Source: Methylobacterium tarhaniae (GTDB lineage Bacteria; Pseudomonadota; Alphaproteobacteria; Rhizobiales; Beijerinckiaceae). From it: a stretch of DNA of 64,000 bases. Within the stretch, counting starts at the first letter, position 1. Every line of letters begins with the position of its first letter. The notes under the pieces are model-generated. The model worked only from the letters and a program-made list of their open reading frames with translations. It did no database searches and was not told the DNA's origin. The stretch lies in NCBI RefSeq assembly GCF_001043955.1, contig NZ_LABZ01000013.1:1-64000 (forward strand), given 5' to 3'. The position numbers were made by a program, and so were the translations under genes. Positions 35,464-43,401 of the stretch are shown piece by piece.

Positions 35464-36219
35464 ATGGTGCGGGCTCGGCCGACAGGAACGGAGCCGGTCG
35501 GACCGGCGCACAAGGCTCCGCAGGACGAGTCGCCGTCCGGCGAGTGGGTGGAGAAGCGCACCTCGCTGGTGGACGACGCCTACGCGGCGATGCGGGCCAA
35601 TATCCGCGACGCGACCTTCGCGCCGGGCTACCAGGCCTCCGAGCAGGAGATCGCCCTGCGGCTCGGGATGAGCCGGACCCCGGTCCACGAGGCGGCGATC
35701 CGGCTGCAGGAGGACGGCCTCGTCCGCGTCCTGCCGCGCAAGGGCATCCTGATCCTGGCGCTCGCGCCCGACGACATGCGCGAGATCTACGACGTGATCA
35801 TCGCCATCGAGGGCCGGGCGGCCGAGCTGGTGGCGGCCCTGCCCGAGGCCGAGCGCCTCGCGGCGGCGCAGGATCTCGACGCGCTCACGACGGCGATGGA
35901 GGAGGCGCAGGGCCGCGACGACCTCCCGGCCTGGGGCGAGGCGGACGGCGCCTTCCACGCGGCGATGATCGCGCATGCGCGCAACAGGCGGATGAGCCGG
36001 ATCGTGCAGACCGTCAACGATCAGTCGCACCGGGCGCGGATGCTGACGCTCAACCTGCGCCGCAACCTGGAAGCCTCGGTCGCCGAGCACAGGACGATCG
36101 CGCAGGCCATCCGTGCGGGCGATCCGGGTCCGGCGCTCGACGCCGCGCGCCGGCACCGCCTCCGCGCCCGCGACGAGCTTCTGCCGCTCCTCGCGAGCTA
36201 CGGCCTCAAGCACCTGTAG
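35464..36219 (+). CDS. GntR family transcriptional regulator (FCD type)
   Basis: 251 aa. N-terminal winged helix about residues 45-105 (SEQEIALRLGMSRTPVHEAA, then LQEDGLVRVLPRKGI), C-terminal all-helical FCD ligand domain with the metal-site pattern around GAFHAAMIAHARN and EHRTIAQAIRAGD. ATG 35464 has GGAGG upstream. Divergent from the symporter and dehydrogenase, which it probably represses until the organic acid is present. Confidence 0.92.
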   Translation: MVRARPTGTEPVGPAHKAPQDESPSGEWVEKRTSLVDDAYAAMRANIRDATFAPGYQASEQEIALRLGMSRTPVHEAAIRLQEDGLVRVLPRKGILILALAPDDMREIYDVIIAIEGRAAELVAALPEAERLAAAQDLDALTTAMEEAQGRDDLPAWGEADGAFHAAMIAHARNRRMSRIVQTVNDQSHRARMLTLNLRRNLEASVAEHRTIAQAIRAGDPGPALDAARRHRLRARDELLPLLASYGLKHL

Positions 36220-36248
36220 GCGGATCGCCCTCGCGAGAGCGATCCGCC
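36219..36248 (+). terminator. Hairpin after the GntR regulator
   Basis: GGCGGATCGC (36219-36228) pairs with GCGATCCGCC (36239-36248) and the loop itself contains CTCGCGAG. It starts at the last base of the stop codon. No clear U-run. Confidence 0.55.
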
Positions 36249-36333
36249 CGTCGCACGGCCGGCGTGCCGGGAGGACGCTGCCGTCACGGAGGAAGGTCGT
36301 CACCCGGATCGGCGGCGGTCACCTTGAGGCTGG

Positions 36334-36362
36334 TTGACCGTAAGTCGAACGTCCGATAGGTT
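36334..36362 (+). promoter_or_regulatory. Candidate sigma-70 promoter of the STM401x cluster
   Basis: TTGACC (36334-36339), 17-bp spacer, TAGGTT (36357-36362). The -10 match is weak. It lies about 160 bp upstream of the first gene of the cluster and no other promoter-like pair is as well spaced there. Confidence 0.3.
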
Positions 36363-36519
36363 TCCGCACTAATAGATATGGCCTCACGGTCCGCGGCTCG
36401 AGACTGAATGCCCCAGGGTGTATCCTCTCCGGGCGGGCCGATGATCATGAGCCGCATAAAGACTATCGGTCGACATCGCGTCCGTTTTGCTGGTCCCGAC
36501 CGCGAAAAAGGAGCCCGAG

Positions 36520-36816
36520 ATGTGGCGACAGGGTGATATCTTCATACAAGGGGTCCCGGCTCTGCCGCAGGAGGCGGCCGCGCGGCCGCTGCCGCATACC
36601 GTGCTTGCCCATGGCGAGCTGACCGGCCACAGCCACCGGGTCGTCGATCCCGCCGCCCTGTTCGCCGGCGAGGGCTGCTTCTACCTCGACGTGCTCGCCG
36701 AAACGGCCCGCGTCGTCCACGACGAGCACGGCACGATCACCCTCGATCGCGGCACCTACCGGGTCTGGCGGCAGCGCGAATACACGCCCGCGCGCATCGT
36801 GACGGTGCAGGATTGA
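36520..36816 (+). CDS. Small protein preceding the DUF6745 gene
   Basis: 98 aa, soluble, mostly beta strand by eye: WRQGDIFIQGVPALP, VLAHGELTGHSHRVVD, FYLDVLAETARVVHDEHGTI, GTYRVWRQREYTPARI. The short GELTGHSHR segment, with two His, could bind metal. I do not know a characterised relative. ATG 36520 sits 7 nt after AAAAAGGAG, so it should be well translated. It is followed within a few bases by the DUF6745-like gene, so the two probably act together as the head of the cluster. Confidence 0.75.
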   Translation: MWRQGDIFIQGVPALPQEAAARPLPHTVLAHGELTGHSHRVVDPAALFAGEGCFYLDVLAETARVVHDEHGTITLDRGTYRVWRQREYTPARIVTVQD

Positions 36817-36821
36817 GCGGG

Positions 36822-37832
36822 ATGCCGATGGCCGCCGCGGCGCGCCCGCCCGCCCGGGTCGTCCTGCGCCCGCAGGACCGCCTCCTCGATCACCAGGCCG
36901 GCCCGGTGCTCGACCGGCTCGACATGCCGCGCAACGAGGCCGCCCGCACCCTGCCGGCGGGCCTCGTCTGCCACCGGATCCTGGCGCCGGAGAGCCGGCT
37001 GGAGCAGCTCGACGCGCTCCGCTGCCGCGAACTGGTGCTCGACGGATCATCCATCGCCCGGATCGGCGACGGCGTACGGGTCGATTACCGGCTCTCCGCC
37101 CGCGCCTGCCACCGGCTGACGGCCCTGCCGGCCTCCCTGCGCGCCGGCACCGTCGATCTGAGCGACTGCCTCGCGCTCGAATCCCTGCCGCCCGGCCTGT
37201 CGTCCGCCTTCCTCGACCTCGAGGGCTGCACCGCCCTGGCGCGGCTGCCCGACGACCTGATCCTGCGCGGCGGCCGGCTCAACCTGCGCGACTGCGCCCT
37301 GATCGACGCGCTGCCGCCGCGGGGGATGGTCGCCCAGCTCGACATCGCCGGCTGCGGCCGGATCGACGCGGTGCCGGAGGGGTTTCGCGTGACCTCCTGG
37401 ATCGACGTCGCCGGGTCCGGCCTCACGGCGGTGCCGGCGCATCTGGCGGGCATCGGCCTGCGCTGGCGCGGCGTGCCGGTCGATGCGCGCATCGCCTTCA
37501 GGCCGCACGAACTCGGAATCGGCGAGATCCTGGGCGAGCGCAATGCCGAGCGGCGCCGGGTGATGCTGGAGCGCTTCGGCTTCGAGGCCTTCATGGCGGC
37601 GGCCGCGGCCGAGGAGCTCGATGCCGACCGCGATCCCGGCGGCGAGCGGCGCCTGCTGCGCGTCCCCCTCGAGAACGACGAGCCCCTCGTCTGCGTCTCG
37701 GTCGCCTGTCCCTCGACCGGGCGGCGCTACTTCCTGCGCGTGCCGCCCGACGTCACGACCTGCCGCCAAGCCGTGGCCTGGACGGCGGGCTTCGACGACC
37801 CGGCCGATTACGCGCCCCTGGCCGAGACCTGA
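36822..37832 (+). CDS. DUF6745-type protein with leucine-rich repeats
   Basis: 336 aa. Residues about 80-220 hold five or six units of about 20 residues with pattern LxLxxCxxLxxLP (VDLSDCLALESLPPGL, LDLEGCTALARLPDDL, LNLRDCALIDALPPRG, LDIAGCGRIDAVPEGF). The C-terminal segment from ERNAERRRVMLERFGFEAFM through RRYFLRVPPDVTTCRQAVAW to a terminal FDDPADYAPL is what I recall as DUF6745; that name is from memory. ATG 36822 preferred; a TTG at 36813 overlaps the previous stop. Function unknown; likely a protein-binding partner of the cluster. Confidence 0.7.
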   Translation: MPMAAAARPPARVVLRPQDRLLDHQAGPVLDRLDMPRNEAARTLPAGLVCHRILAPESRLEQLDALRCRELVLDGSSIARIGDGVRVDYRLSARACHRLTALPASLRAGTVDLSDCLALESLPPGLSSAFLDLEGCTALARLPDDLILRGGRLNLRDCALIDALPPRGMVAQLDIAGCGRIDAVPEGFRVTSWIDVAGSGLTAVPAHLAGIGLRWRGVPVDARIAFRPHELGIGEILGERNAERRRVMLERFGFEAFMAAAAAEELDADRDPGGERRLLRVPLENDEPLVCVSVACPSTGRRYFLRVPPDVTTCRQAVAWTAGFDDPADYAPLAET

Positions 37833-37892
37833 CCTTCGCCTCCGAGAAGAGCCGCATCCGACCCTGCCCCGCCGCGACGAGGAACCGGACCC

Positions 37893-38816
37893 GTGCCCGA
37901 CAACAACCTGACCACCTTCTTCGGCAAGCCGGTCGAGGACTTCCAGAACGGGACCGAGACGTGGGACTTCGCCCGCACCGTGGCGCGCCTGCGCATCGAT
38001 TACGAGTCGCCGGACACCGTCCCGATGCTGCTCGCCGCCTACGCGTCCCTGCCCGGGGTCGAAGCCACGGAGGCCCTCGTCATCGGCGCCTGGCACGGCG
38101 ACACACAGGACTCGTCGCAGGATGTCGTCGAGGCCCTGGTGACCTATGCCGAGCGCCTGCCCAACCTGCGCGCGCTCTTCCTCGGCGACATCGTCTCCGA
38201 GGAGAACGAGATTTCCTGGATCAACCAGAGCGACCTGTCGGCCCTGTGGCCGGCCTTCCCGCTCCTGGAACACATGCAGGTGCGCGGCGCCACCGACCTG
38301 TCGCTGGGCCGGTTCGAGGCGCCGCGCCTGACGACGCTGATCGTCGAATCGGGCGGCCTGCCGCGCCGGGTGGTGCAGGAGGCGCTGGCGGCGGGGGCGC
38401 CGGAACTGCGCCACCTCGAATTGTGGCTCGGCACCGACGGTTACGGCGGCGACAGCACGCCGGACGACTTCACCGCCCTGTTCGCCGGCCGGCTCTTCCC
38501 GAAGCTCGATACCCTGGCCTTGCGCGACTGCGACTATGTCGACGATCTGGCGGCGGCGATCGCGACGGCCCCGATCCTCGAGCGCATCACGACCCTCGAC
38601 CTGTCGCTCGGCACCCTCACCGATGCGGGTGCCGAGGCGCTGCTGGCCTCGCCGGCCATCGCCAAGCTGTCGCGGCTCGACCTGCACCACCACTACCTCA
38701 GCGACGACATGATGGCCCGCCTGGAGCGGCTCGGCCCGGTGGTCGACGTCTCCGAGCAGCAGGACGAGGAGGAGTATGGCGGCGAGATCTACCGGAACGT
38801 CGCCGTCTCGGAATGA
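37893..38816 (+). CDS. STM4015 family leucine-rich protein
   Basis: 307 aa, cytoplasmic. The start FGKPVEDFQNGT, then leucine-rich units (LPNLRALFLGDIVSEENEIS, FPLLEHMQVRGATDLSL, LFPKLDTLALRDCDYVDDLA, ITTLDLSLGTLTDAGAEALL) match the STM4015 family found beside STM4011-4014 in Salmonella and many other bacteria. It likely binds another protein of the set. GTG start at 37893; the stop overlaps the next gene's ATG (ATGA). Function in the pathway is not known. Confidence 0.85.
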   Translation: MPDNNLTTFFGKPVEDFQNGTETWDFARTVARLRIDYESPDTVPMLLAAYASLPGVEATEALVIGAWHGDTQDSSQDVVEALVTYAERLPNLRALFLGDIVSEENEISWINQSDLSALWPAFPLLEHMQVRGATDLSLGRFEAPRLTTLIVESGGLPRRVVQEALAAGAPELRHLELWLGTDGYGGDSTPDDFTALFAGRLFPKLDTLALRDCDYVDDLAAAIATAPILERITTLDLSLGTLTDAGAEALLASPAIAKLSRLDLHHHYLSDDMMARLERLGPVVDVSEQQDEEEYGGEIYRNVAVSE

Positions 38817-39958
38817 TGCGGGGCTCCCCCCTCCCCTCTCGCTTCCCTCCATGCGCGATCCTCGGCGTCGCCGGGGACGAGCGCGCCGGCGGGTTCAATG
38901 CCGCCCTGGCCCGGGCCGGCCTGCCGCCGGCGCCTCTGCTCGACTATGCCGACTTCGCCGAGGCGCCGGAGCGGATCGCCGCCCTGTTCCCGGAGGGGCA
39001 CGGCCTCCTGCGCGTCGACTCGCCCGGGGCCGAGCCGCGCATCCGCCGGGCGCTCGCTCACCTCGGCGGGGCGGATCTCGACGAGGCCGGGGACGACGCG
39101 ACCCGCCTGCGCCCCGACCACGCCGTCCAGAGCGGGCTCTCCGCGGCGCTCGCCCTGTGCCGCCGGCTCCTGCCGCCGGGCGTCGTCGCGACCCACGCGC
39201 CCGGGACGGTCGCCCTGCTCTACGACAAGCGGGCCTGCCACGCGGCGATGCGGGCGGCCGGGCTGCCGGTGCCCCGGGCGCTGCCGCCGGCCGGCTCCTT
39301 CGCCGCCCTGGCGGAAGCCTTGCGCGCGGCCGGGCTCTCCCGCGTCTTCGTCAAGCCGCGCTTCGGCTCCGGGGCGGCCGGCATCGCCGCCCTCGCGGTC
39401 GCCCGGGGCGGGATCGAGGCCGTGTCCTCGGCGGAGCTGGGCCCGGGCGGCGTGCTGCACCATTCGCACCGGTTGCGGCGCACCCGCGGGGCCGAGGCCG
39501 TGGCCCTCGTCGACGCGATCCTGGCCCTGGACGCGCATGTCGAGCAATGGGTGCCGAAGGCGGCTCTCGACGGGCGCCCTTGCGACCTGCGGGTGCTGGT
39601 CGTGGACGGCGAGGTCGCCCACACGGTCCTGCGCAGCGCCGCCGGCCCGATCACCAACCTCGATCTCGGCGGGCGCCGGGCCGAAGCCGATTCCCTGCGG
39701 GCGCTGGCCGCCCCCGGCGCCTGGGAGGCGATGCGGGAGGATTGCCGGCGTTTCGCGGCTTGCCACCCGGACACCTTCCACGTCGCCTTCGACGTGGCGC
39801 TGACGATCGGCCTGCGCCGCCACGTCTTCTTCGAGGCGAACGCCTTCGGCGACCTGATCCGGCGCGTCCGCCACCGGGGCCTCGACCCCTATGAGTGGCA
39901 GGTCGCGCGCCTGCCGGGCTGGGTCGCCGCCCGCAAGCCGGCGGGGCTCGCCGCATGA
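38813..39958 (+). CDS. STM4014 family ATP-grasp protein
   Basis: 381 aa. A RimK-like ATP-grasp is visible: substrate/nucleotide region DKRACHAAMRAAGLPVPRAL, nucleotide-binding FVKPRFGSGAAGIAAL, DLRVLVVDGEVAHTVLRSAA, and the metal-ligand strand HVFFEANAFGDLI. Members form amide or peptide-like bonds using ATP, so this gene may ligate an amino acid or amine to the cluster's substrate; inferred. Start ATG 38813 (ATGA overlap) or ATG 38816 one codon later. It overlaps the following gene by 4 bp. Confidence 0.85.
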   Translation: MMRGSPLPSRFPPCAILGVAGDERAGGFNAALARAGLPPAPLLDYADFAEAPERIAALFPEGHGLLRVDSPGAEPRIRRALAHLGGADLDEAGDDATRLRPDHAVQSGLSAALALCRRLLPPGVVATHAPGTVALLYDKRACHAAMRAAGLPVPRALPPAGSFAALAEALRAAGLSRVFVKPRFGSGAAGIAALAVARGGIEAVSSAELGPGGVLHHSHRLRRTRGAEAVALVDAILALDAHVEQWVPKAALDGRPCDLRVLVVDGEVAHTVLRSAAGPITNLDLGGRRAEADSLRALAAPGAWEAMREDCRRFAACHPDTFHVAFDVALTIGLRRHVFFEANAFGDLIRRVRHRGLDPYEWQVARLPGWVAARKPAGLAA

Positions 39959-40782
39959 TCCGGGCCGCCTCGCTCCTCGGCTCGCACGACATCCTGCTCG
40001 TGACGCTCGATTCGCTGCGCTACGACGTCGCCGCCGCGGCGCTCGCCGCGGGCCGCACGCCGCATCTCGCGCGCCTGCTGCCGACGGGCGGCTGGGAGCG
40101 GCGCCACGCACCGGGCAGCTTCACCTACGCCGCGCACCAGGCCTTCTTCGCCGGCTTCCTGCCGACGCCGGCGGCGCCCGGGCCCCATCCCCGCCACTTC
40201 GTCCTGCGCTTCGAGGGCAGCCGCACCACCGGGCCGGACACCGCCCTGCTCGACGGGCCCGACATCGTCTCGGGCCTCGCCGCCTGCGGCTACCACACGC
40301 TCTGCATCGGCGGCGTCGGGTTCTTCAACAAGCGCACGCCCCTCGGCTGCGTCCTGCCGGGCCTGTTCGCCGAGAGCCACTGGCGTCCCGGCTTCGGGGT
40401 GCAGGCGCGGACCTCGACCGCCGCGCAGGTCGGCCTCGCCGTCGCGCGGCTCGCGGAGCTCGACCCGGACCGGCGGCTGTTCCTGTTCCTCAACGTCTCG
40501 GCGACCCACCATCCGACCCGCCACTACCTGCCGGGCGCGACCCGGGAGAGCGCGGAGACCCAAGGGGCGGCCCTCGCCTATGCGGACGGCGCCCTGGCGC
40601 CGCTCTTCCCGGCCCTCGCCCGGCGCGGGCCGGCCTTCTGCATCCTCTGCGCCGATCACGGCAGCGCCTTCGGCGAGGACGGCTATCAGGGCCACCGCCT
40701 CGCCCATCCGACCGTGTGGGACGTGCCTTACGCCGAGTTCATCCTCGAGGCTGCGCAGGAGACCCCATGGAGGAGCGCATGA
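39955..40782 (+). CDS. STM4013 family hydrolase (sulfatase / alkaline phosphatase fold)
   Basis: 275 aa. Metal-binding aspartate in LLVTLDSLRYDVA, a His near NVSATHHPTRHYLPG and the CADHGSAFGEDGYQGHR metal site give the alkaline-phosphatase superfamily core. The nucleophile region reads APGSFTYAAHQAFFAGFLP: no Cys or Ser of the CxPxR sulfatase type, but a Thr is available as in phosphoethanolamine transferases. No signal peptide, so cytoplasmic. Shorter than typical sulfatases (about 500 aa). Substrate unknown. Confidence 0.85.
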   Translation: MIRAASLLGSHDILLVTLDSLRYDVAAAALAAGRTPHLARLLPTGGWERRHAPGSFTYAAHQAFFAGFLPTPAAPGPHPRHFVLRFEGSRTTGPDTALLDGPDIVSGLAACGYHTLCIGGVGFFNKRTPLGCVLPGLFAESHWRPGFGVQARTSTAAQVGLAVARLAELDPDRRLFLFLNVSATHHPTRHYLPGATRESAETQGAALAYADGALAPLFPALARRGPAFCILCADHGSAFGEDGYQGHRLAHPTVWDVPYAEFILEAAQETPWRSA

Positions 40783-42107
40783 GCGCCGCCGCGATCCTCG
40801 CCGGCCCTGTCTATGGCGGCTACCAATACGCCTACCCGCACAAGACCGCCTACCGGCCGCTGGCCCGGCCGGTGCCGCTCGCCGAGGCCTGGGCGGAGGA
40901 GCCGAAGGACGCGCTCTTCCTCTACGCCCACATCCCGTTCTGCGCGATGCGCTGCGGCTTCTGCAACCTGTTCACCCTGACCCGGGGCGAGGGGCAGGTC
41001 GGCCCCTATCTCGATGCCCTGCGGCTCCAGGCCGAGACCGTGGCGGCGAGCCTCGGGCGCGTCCGGATCGCCCGCATGGCGCTCGGCGGCGGCACGCCGA
41101 CCTATCTGGCGCCCGCCGACCTCGACCGGCTCCTGTGCGACCTGCGCGAGACGTTCGGGGCGGCCCCCGCCGAGGTGCCGACCTCGGTCGAGACCGCGCC
41201 CGGCACCACCACGCCGGAGCGCCTCGCCGTCCTGCGGGCGCACGGGGTGGCGCGCCTCAGCATCGGCGTCGAATCGTTTCGCGACGACGAGGCCCGGGCG
41301 ATGGGACGGCCGCAGGCGCGCGGGCTCGTCGAGGCGGCCCTGGGCGCGATCCGCGACGCCGGGTTCCCGGTGCTCAACATCGACCTGATCTACGGCGCCG
41401 CCGGACAGACGCCCGAGAGCGTCCTCGATTCCGTCGAGGCGGCCCTGGCCTGGGAGCCGGAGGAGATCTTCCTCTATCCGCTCTATGTCCGGCCGCTGAC
41501 CGGGCTCGGCCGGCGCGGCGCCCCGGCGGAGAACGACCGTGCCTGGGACGCGCGCCGCCTCGCGATCTACCGCGCCGCCCGCGACCGGCTCCGTGCCGCC
41601 GGCTACGTCCAGGTCTCGATGCGGATGTTCCGGCGGGGCCCCGGAGCGGAGGACGGCCCGGCTTACGATTGCGCCCGCGACGGCATGGTGGGCCTCGGCG
41701 CCGGGGCGCGGTCCTACACCGCCGGCCTGCACTACTCGACCGCCTACGCGGTCGGGCAACCGGGCGTCGCGGCGATCGTCGCCGATTACGTCGCCCGCGA
41801 CGCCGCGCGGCACGGGCGGGCCGATTACGGTGCCTGGCTCGACGAGGAGGACCGCCGGCGCCGCTTCGTGCTGATGCATCTGCTCCAGGCCGCCGGCCTG
41901 CCCCTGCGGGCCTATGCCGAGCGCTTCGGCACGCCGCTCCTGCACGACCTGCCGGATCTCGCCGGCCTCGTCGAGGCGGGCCTCGCGGTGCTCGACTCCG
42001 GGATCCTCACCCTGACGGAAGCCGGCCTCGAACGCTCGGACGCGATCGGCCCCTGGCTCCAGGGAACGGTCGTGCGCGAGCGGATGCGCACCTTCGCGTT
42101 GCGCTGA
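40779..42107 (+). CDS. STM4012 family radical SAM protein (HemN-like)
   Basis: 442 aa. The radical SAM cluster motif CxxxCxxC is Cys55, Cys59, Cys62 in HIPFCAMRCGFCNLF, followed by ALGGGTPTYL and LSIGVESF, as in oxygen-independent coproporphyrinogen oxidase (HemN) relatives. A C-terminal HemN-type domain is present (LHYSTAYAVGQPG onward). STM4012 proteins are distinct from true HemN and are known only from this cluster. ATG 40779 overlaps the stop of the hydrolase and has GGAGGAG upstream. Confidence 0.9.
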   Translation: MSAAAILAGPVYGGYQYAYPHKTAYRPLARPVPLAEAWAEEPKDALFLYAHIPFCAMRCGFCNLFTLTRGEGQVGPYLDALRLQAETVAASLGRVRIARMALGGGTPTYLAPADLDRLLCDLRETFGAAPAEVPTSVETAPGTTTPERLAVLRAHGVARLSIGVESFRDDEARAMGRPQARGLVEAALGAIRDAGFPVLNIDLIYGAAGQTPESVLDSVEAALAWEPEEIFLYPLYVRPLTGLGRRGAPAENDRAWDARRLAIYRAARDRLRAAGYVQVSMRMFRRGPGAEDGPAYDCARDGMVGLGAGARSYTAGLHYSTAYAVGQPGVAAIVADYVARDAARHGRADYGAWLDEEDRRRRFVLMHLLQAAGLPLRAYAERFGTPLLHDLPDLAGLVEAGLAVLDSGILTLTEAGLERSDAIGPWLQGTVVRERMRTFALR

Positions 42108-42109
42108 CC

Positions 42110-43000
42110 ATGGCGCCGGCCCATCTCGACATCCTGTACCGGGGGCCGCTCTCGAGCTGCAACTATGCCTGCCCGTACTGCCCCTTCGCCAAGCGGCGCG
42201 ACAGCCGCGAGACCCTGGCCCGGGACGCCGCGCAGCTCGCCCGCTTCGTCGCCTGGATCGAGGGGCAGACGGCGCGCAGCCTCGGCATCCTGTTCACGCC
42301 CTGGGGCGAGGCGCTGATCCGCCCCGCCTACCGGGCCGCGATGGCGCGCCTCAGCCGGCTGCCGCAGGTCCGCCGGGTCGCCGCGCAGACCAACCTGTCC
42401 TGGCCGACCGGCTGGCTCGACGAGTGCGCGCCGGAGCGCATCGCCTTCTGGTGCACCTTCCACCCCGGCGAGACGCCGCTCGACCGCTTCCTCGGCCGCT
42501 GCGCCGAGCTCGACGCGCGCGGAATCGGCTACAGCGTCGGCATCGTCGGCAAGCGCGAGCACCTGCCGGTCCTGGCCGAGCTGCGGCGGCGCCTGCGCCC
42601 GGACGTGTATCTGTGGGTGAACGCCTACCGGGACGAGGGACCGCATCACTACCGGGCCGACGACCTCGCGCTCATCCGGTCGATCGATCCGCTGTTCGAC
42701 GTCAACCGGACCGGCATCCGCAGCCGCGGCTTGGCCTGCGCCACCGGCGAGAGCGTGATCAGCGTCGACGGCGACGGCGAGGTCCGCCGCTGCCACACCG
42801 TCAAGGCGCGGATCGGCAACCTCTACGACCCGGATTTCGACGCCGCCCTCACGCCCCGGCCCTGCCCGCTCGCACAGTGCCGCTGCCATATCGGCTACGC
42901 CCACATGCCGCATCTGGGCTTTCGCGAGATCTTCGGGGCCGGCCTGCTGGAGCGGGCCCTGCCGCCGTCCGACGCGCCGCCGCAGGGGGCGACGGGGTAG
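42110..43000 (+). CDS. STM4011 family radical SAM protein
   Basis: 296 aa. CxxxCxxC is Cys17, Cys21, Cys24 in SSCNYACPYCPFAKR. The C-terminus has several further cysteines (LACATGESV, VRRCHTVKARIGNLYD, RPCPLAQCRCHIGY) that can bind an auxiliary iron-sulfur cluster, as in SPASM-like enzymes. FTPWGEALIRPAYRAAM follows the core. It starts 2 nt after STM4012 and ends the cluster. The reaction is unknown. Confidence 0.9.
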   Translation: MAPAHLDILYRGPLSSCNYACPYCPFAKRRDSRETLARDAAQLARFVAWIEGQTARSLGILFTPWGEALIRPAYRAAMARLSRLPQVRRVAAQTNLSWPTGWLDECAPERIAFWCTFHPGETPLDRFLGRCAELDARGIGYSVGIVGKREHLPVLAELRRRLRPDVYLWVNAYRDEGPHHYRADDLALIRSIDPLFDVNRTGIRSRGLACATGESVISVDGDGEVRRCHTVKARIGNLYDPDFDAALTPRPCPLAQCRCHIGYAHMPHLGFREIFGAGLLERALPPSDAPPQGATG

Positions 43001-43401
43001 ACGGGTGCGGTGCGGCGATCGGCGACGCCGCGACCCGGGGACGTCCTCGTCCGATGAGATCGGTAGAGGCTTGGGAGCGGACGTGCCCCCAATACACGAC
43101 ACGGGAGGCTGTGCGGTGGCCATCGCTCCGGCACCCGCACAGCCCGCTGTGTCGTGTCCCGTGGGACGCGCCTCGGCCTTAACCTTAAGACCTTCTTTAT
43201 TCGACCTTCTCCGAGGGCCGCCATCCGCCCCATCCCGCCGACGACCTCAGGATGGAAGCGTCGGTGGCGGAGAAGCGCTCCGTCGAACGGCAGCGCGCGG
43301 TGGCGGGAGCAGGGATGCGAGACCGCAGCGTGCCCTTCACGCCACCCTTGCGCCGCCGCCGACCGCGACGCCCACGATCGGGAGCGCCGCGACCACGCGC
43401 G
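43001..43401. other. Intergenic region between the STM401x cluster and repB
   Basis: 401 bp between convergent genes, no convincing gene. It contains the long imperfect inverted repeat listed separately and, near 43232-43262, a short GACCTCAGGATGGAAG segment resembling an end of the repeat element at 46001. Confidence 0.5.
43094..43157. repeat. 23-bp imperfect inverted repeat with 18-bp loop
   Basis: Left arm 43094-43116 starts ACACGACAC and ends GGCTGTGCGG; right arm 43135-43157 is its complement except for the middle four bases. A perfect 12-bp GTCCCGTGGGAC follows directly. Between convergent genes it may be a bidirectional terminator; next to repAB it might also be a plasmid site such as a replication or resolution element. 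Confidence 0.5.

Noticed and set aside
32895-35561. One 888-residue minus-strand frame across the symporter and dehydrogenase
   Set aside because: Only the part from 33974 down encodes the dehydrogenase; the upstream part is an out-of-frame shadow of the symporter gene.
37961-39958. A 665-residue frame covering STM4015 and STM4014 regions as a fusion
   Set aside because: The first 284 residues are a shadow of STM4015 in another frame; the ATP-grasp protein begins at 38813 with an ATGA overlap.
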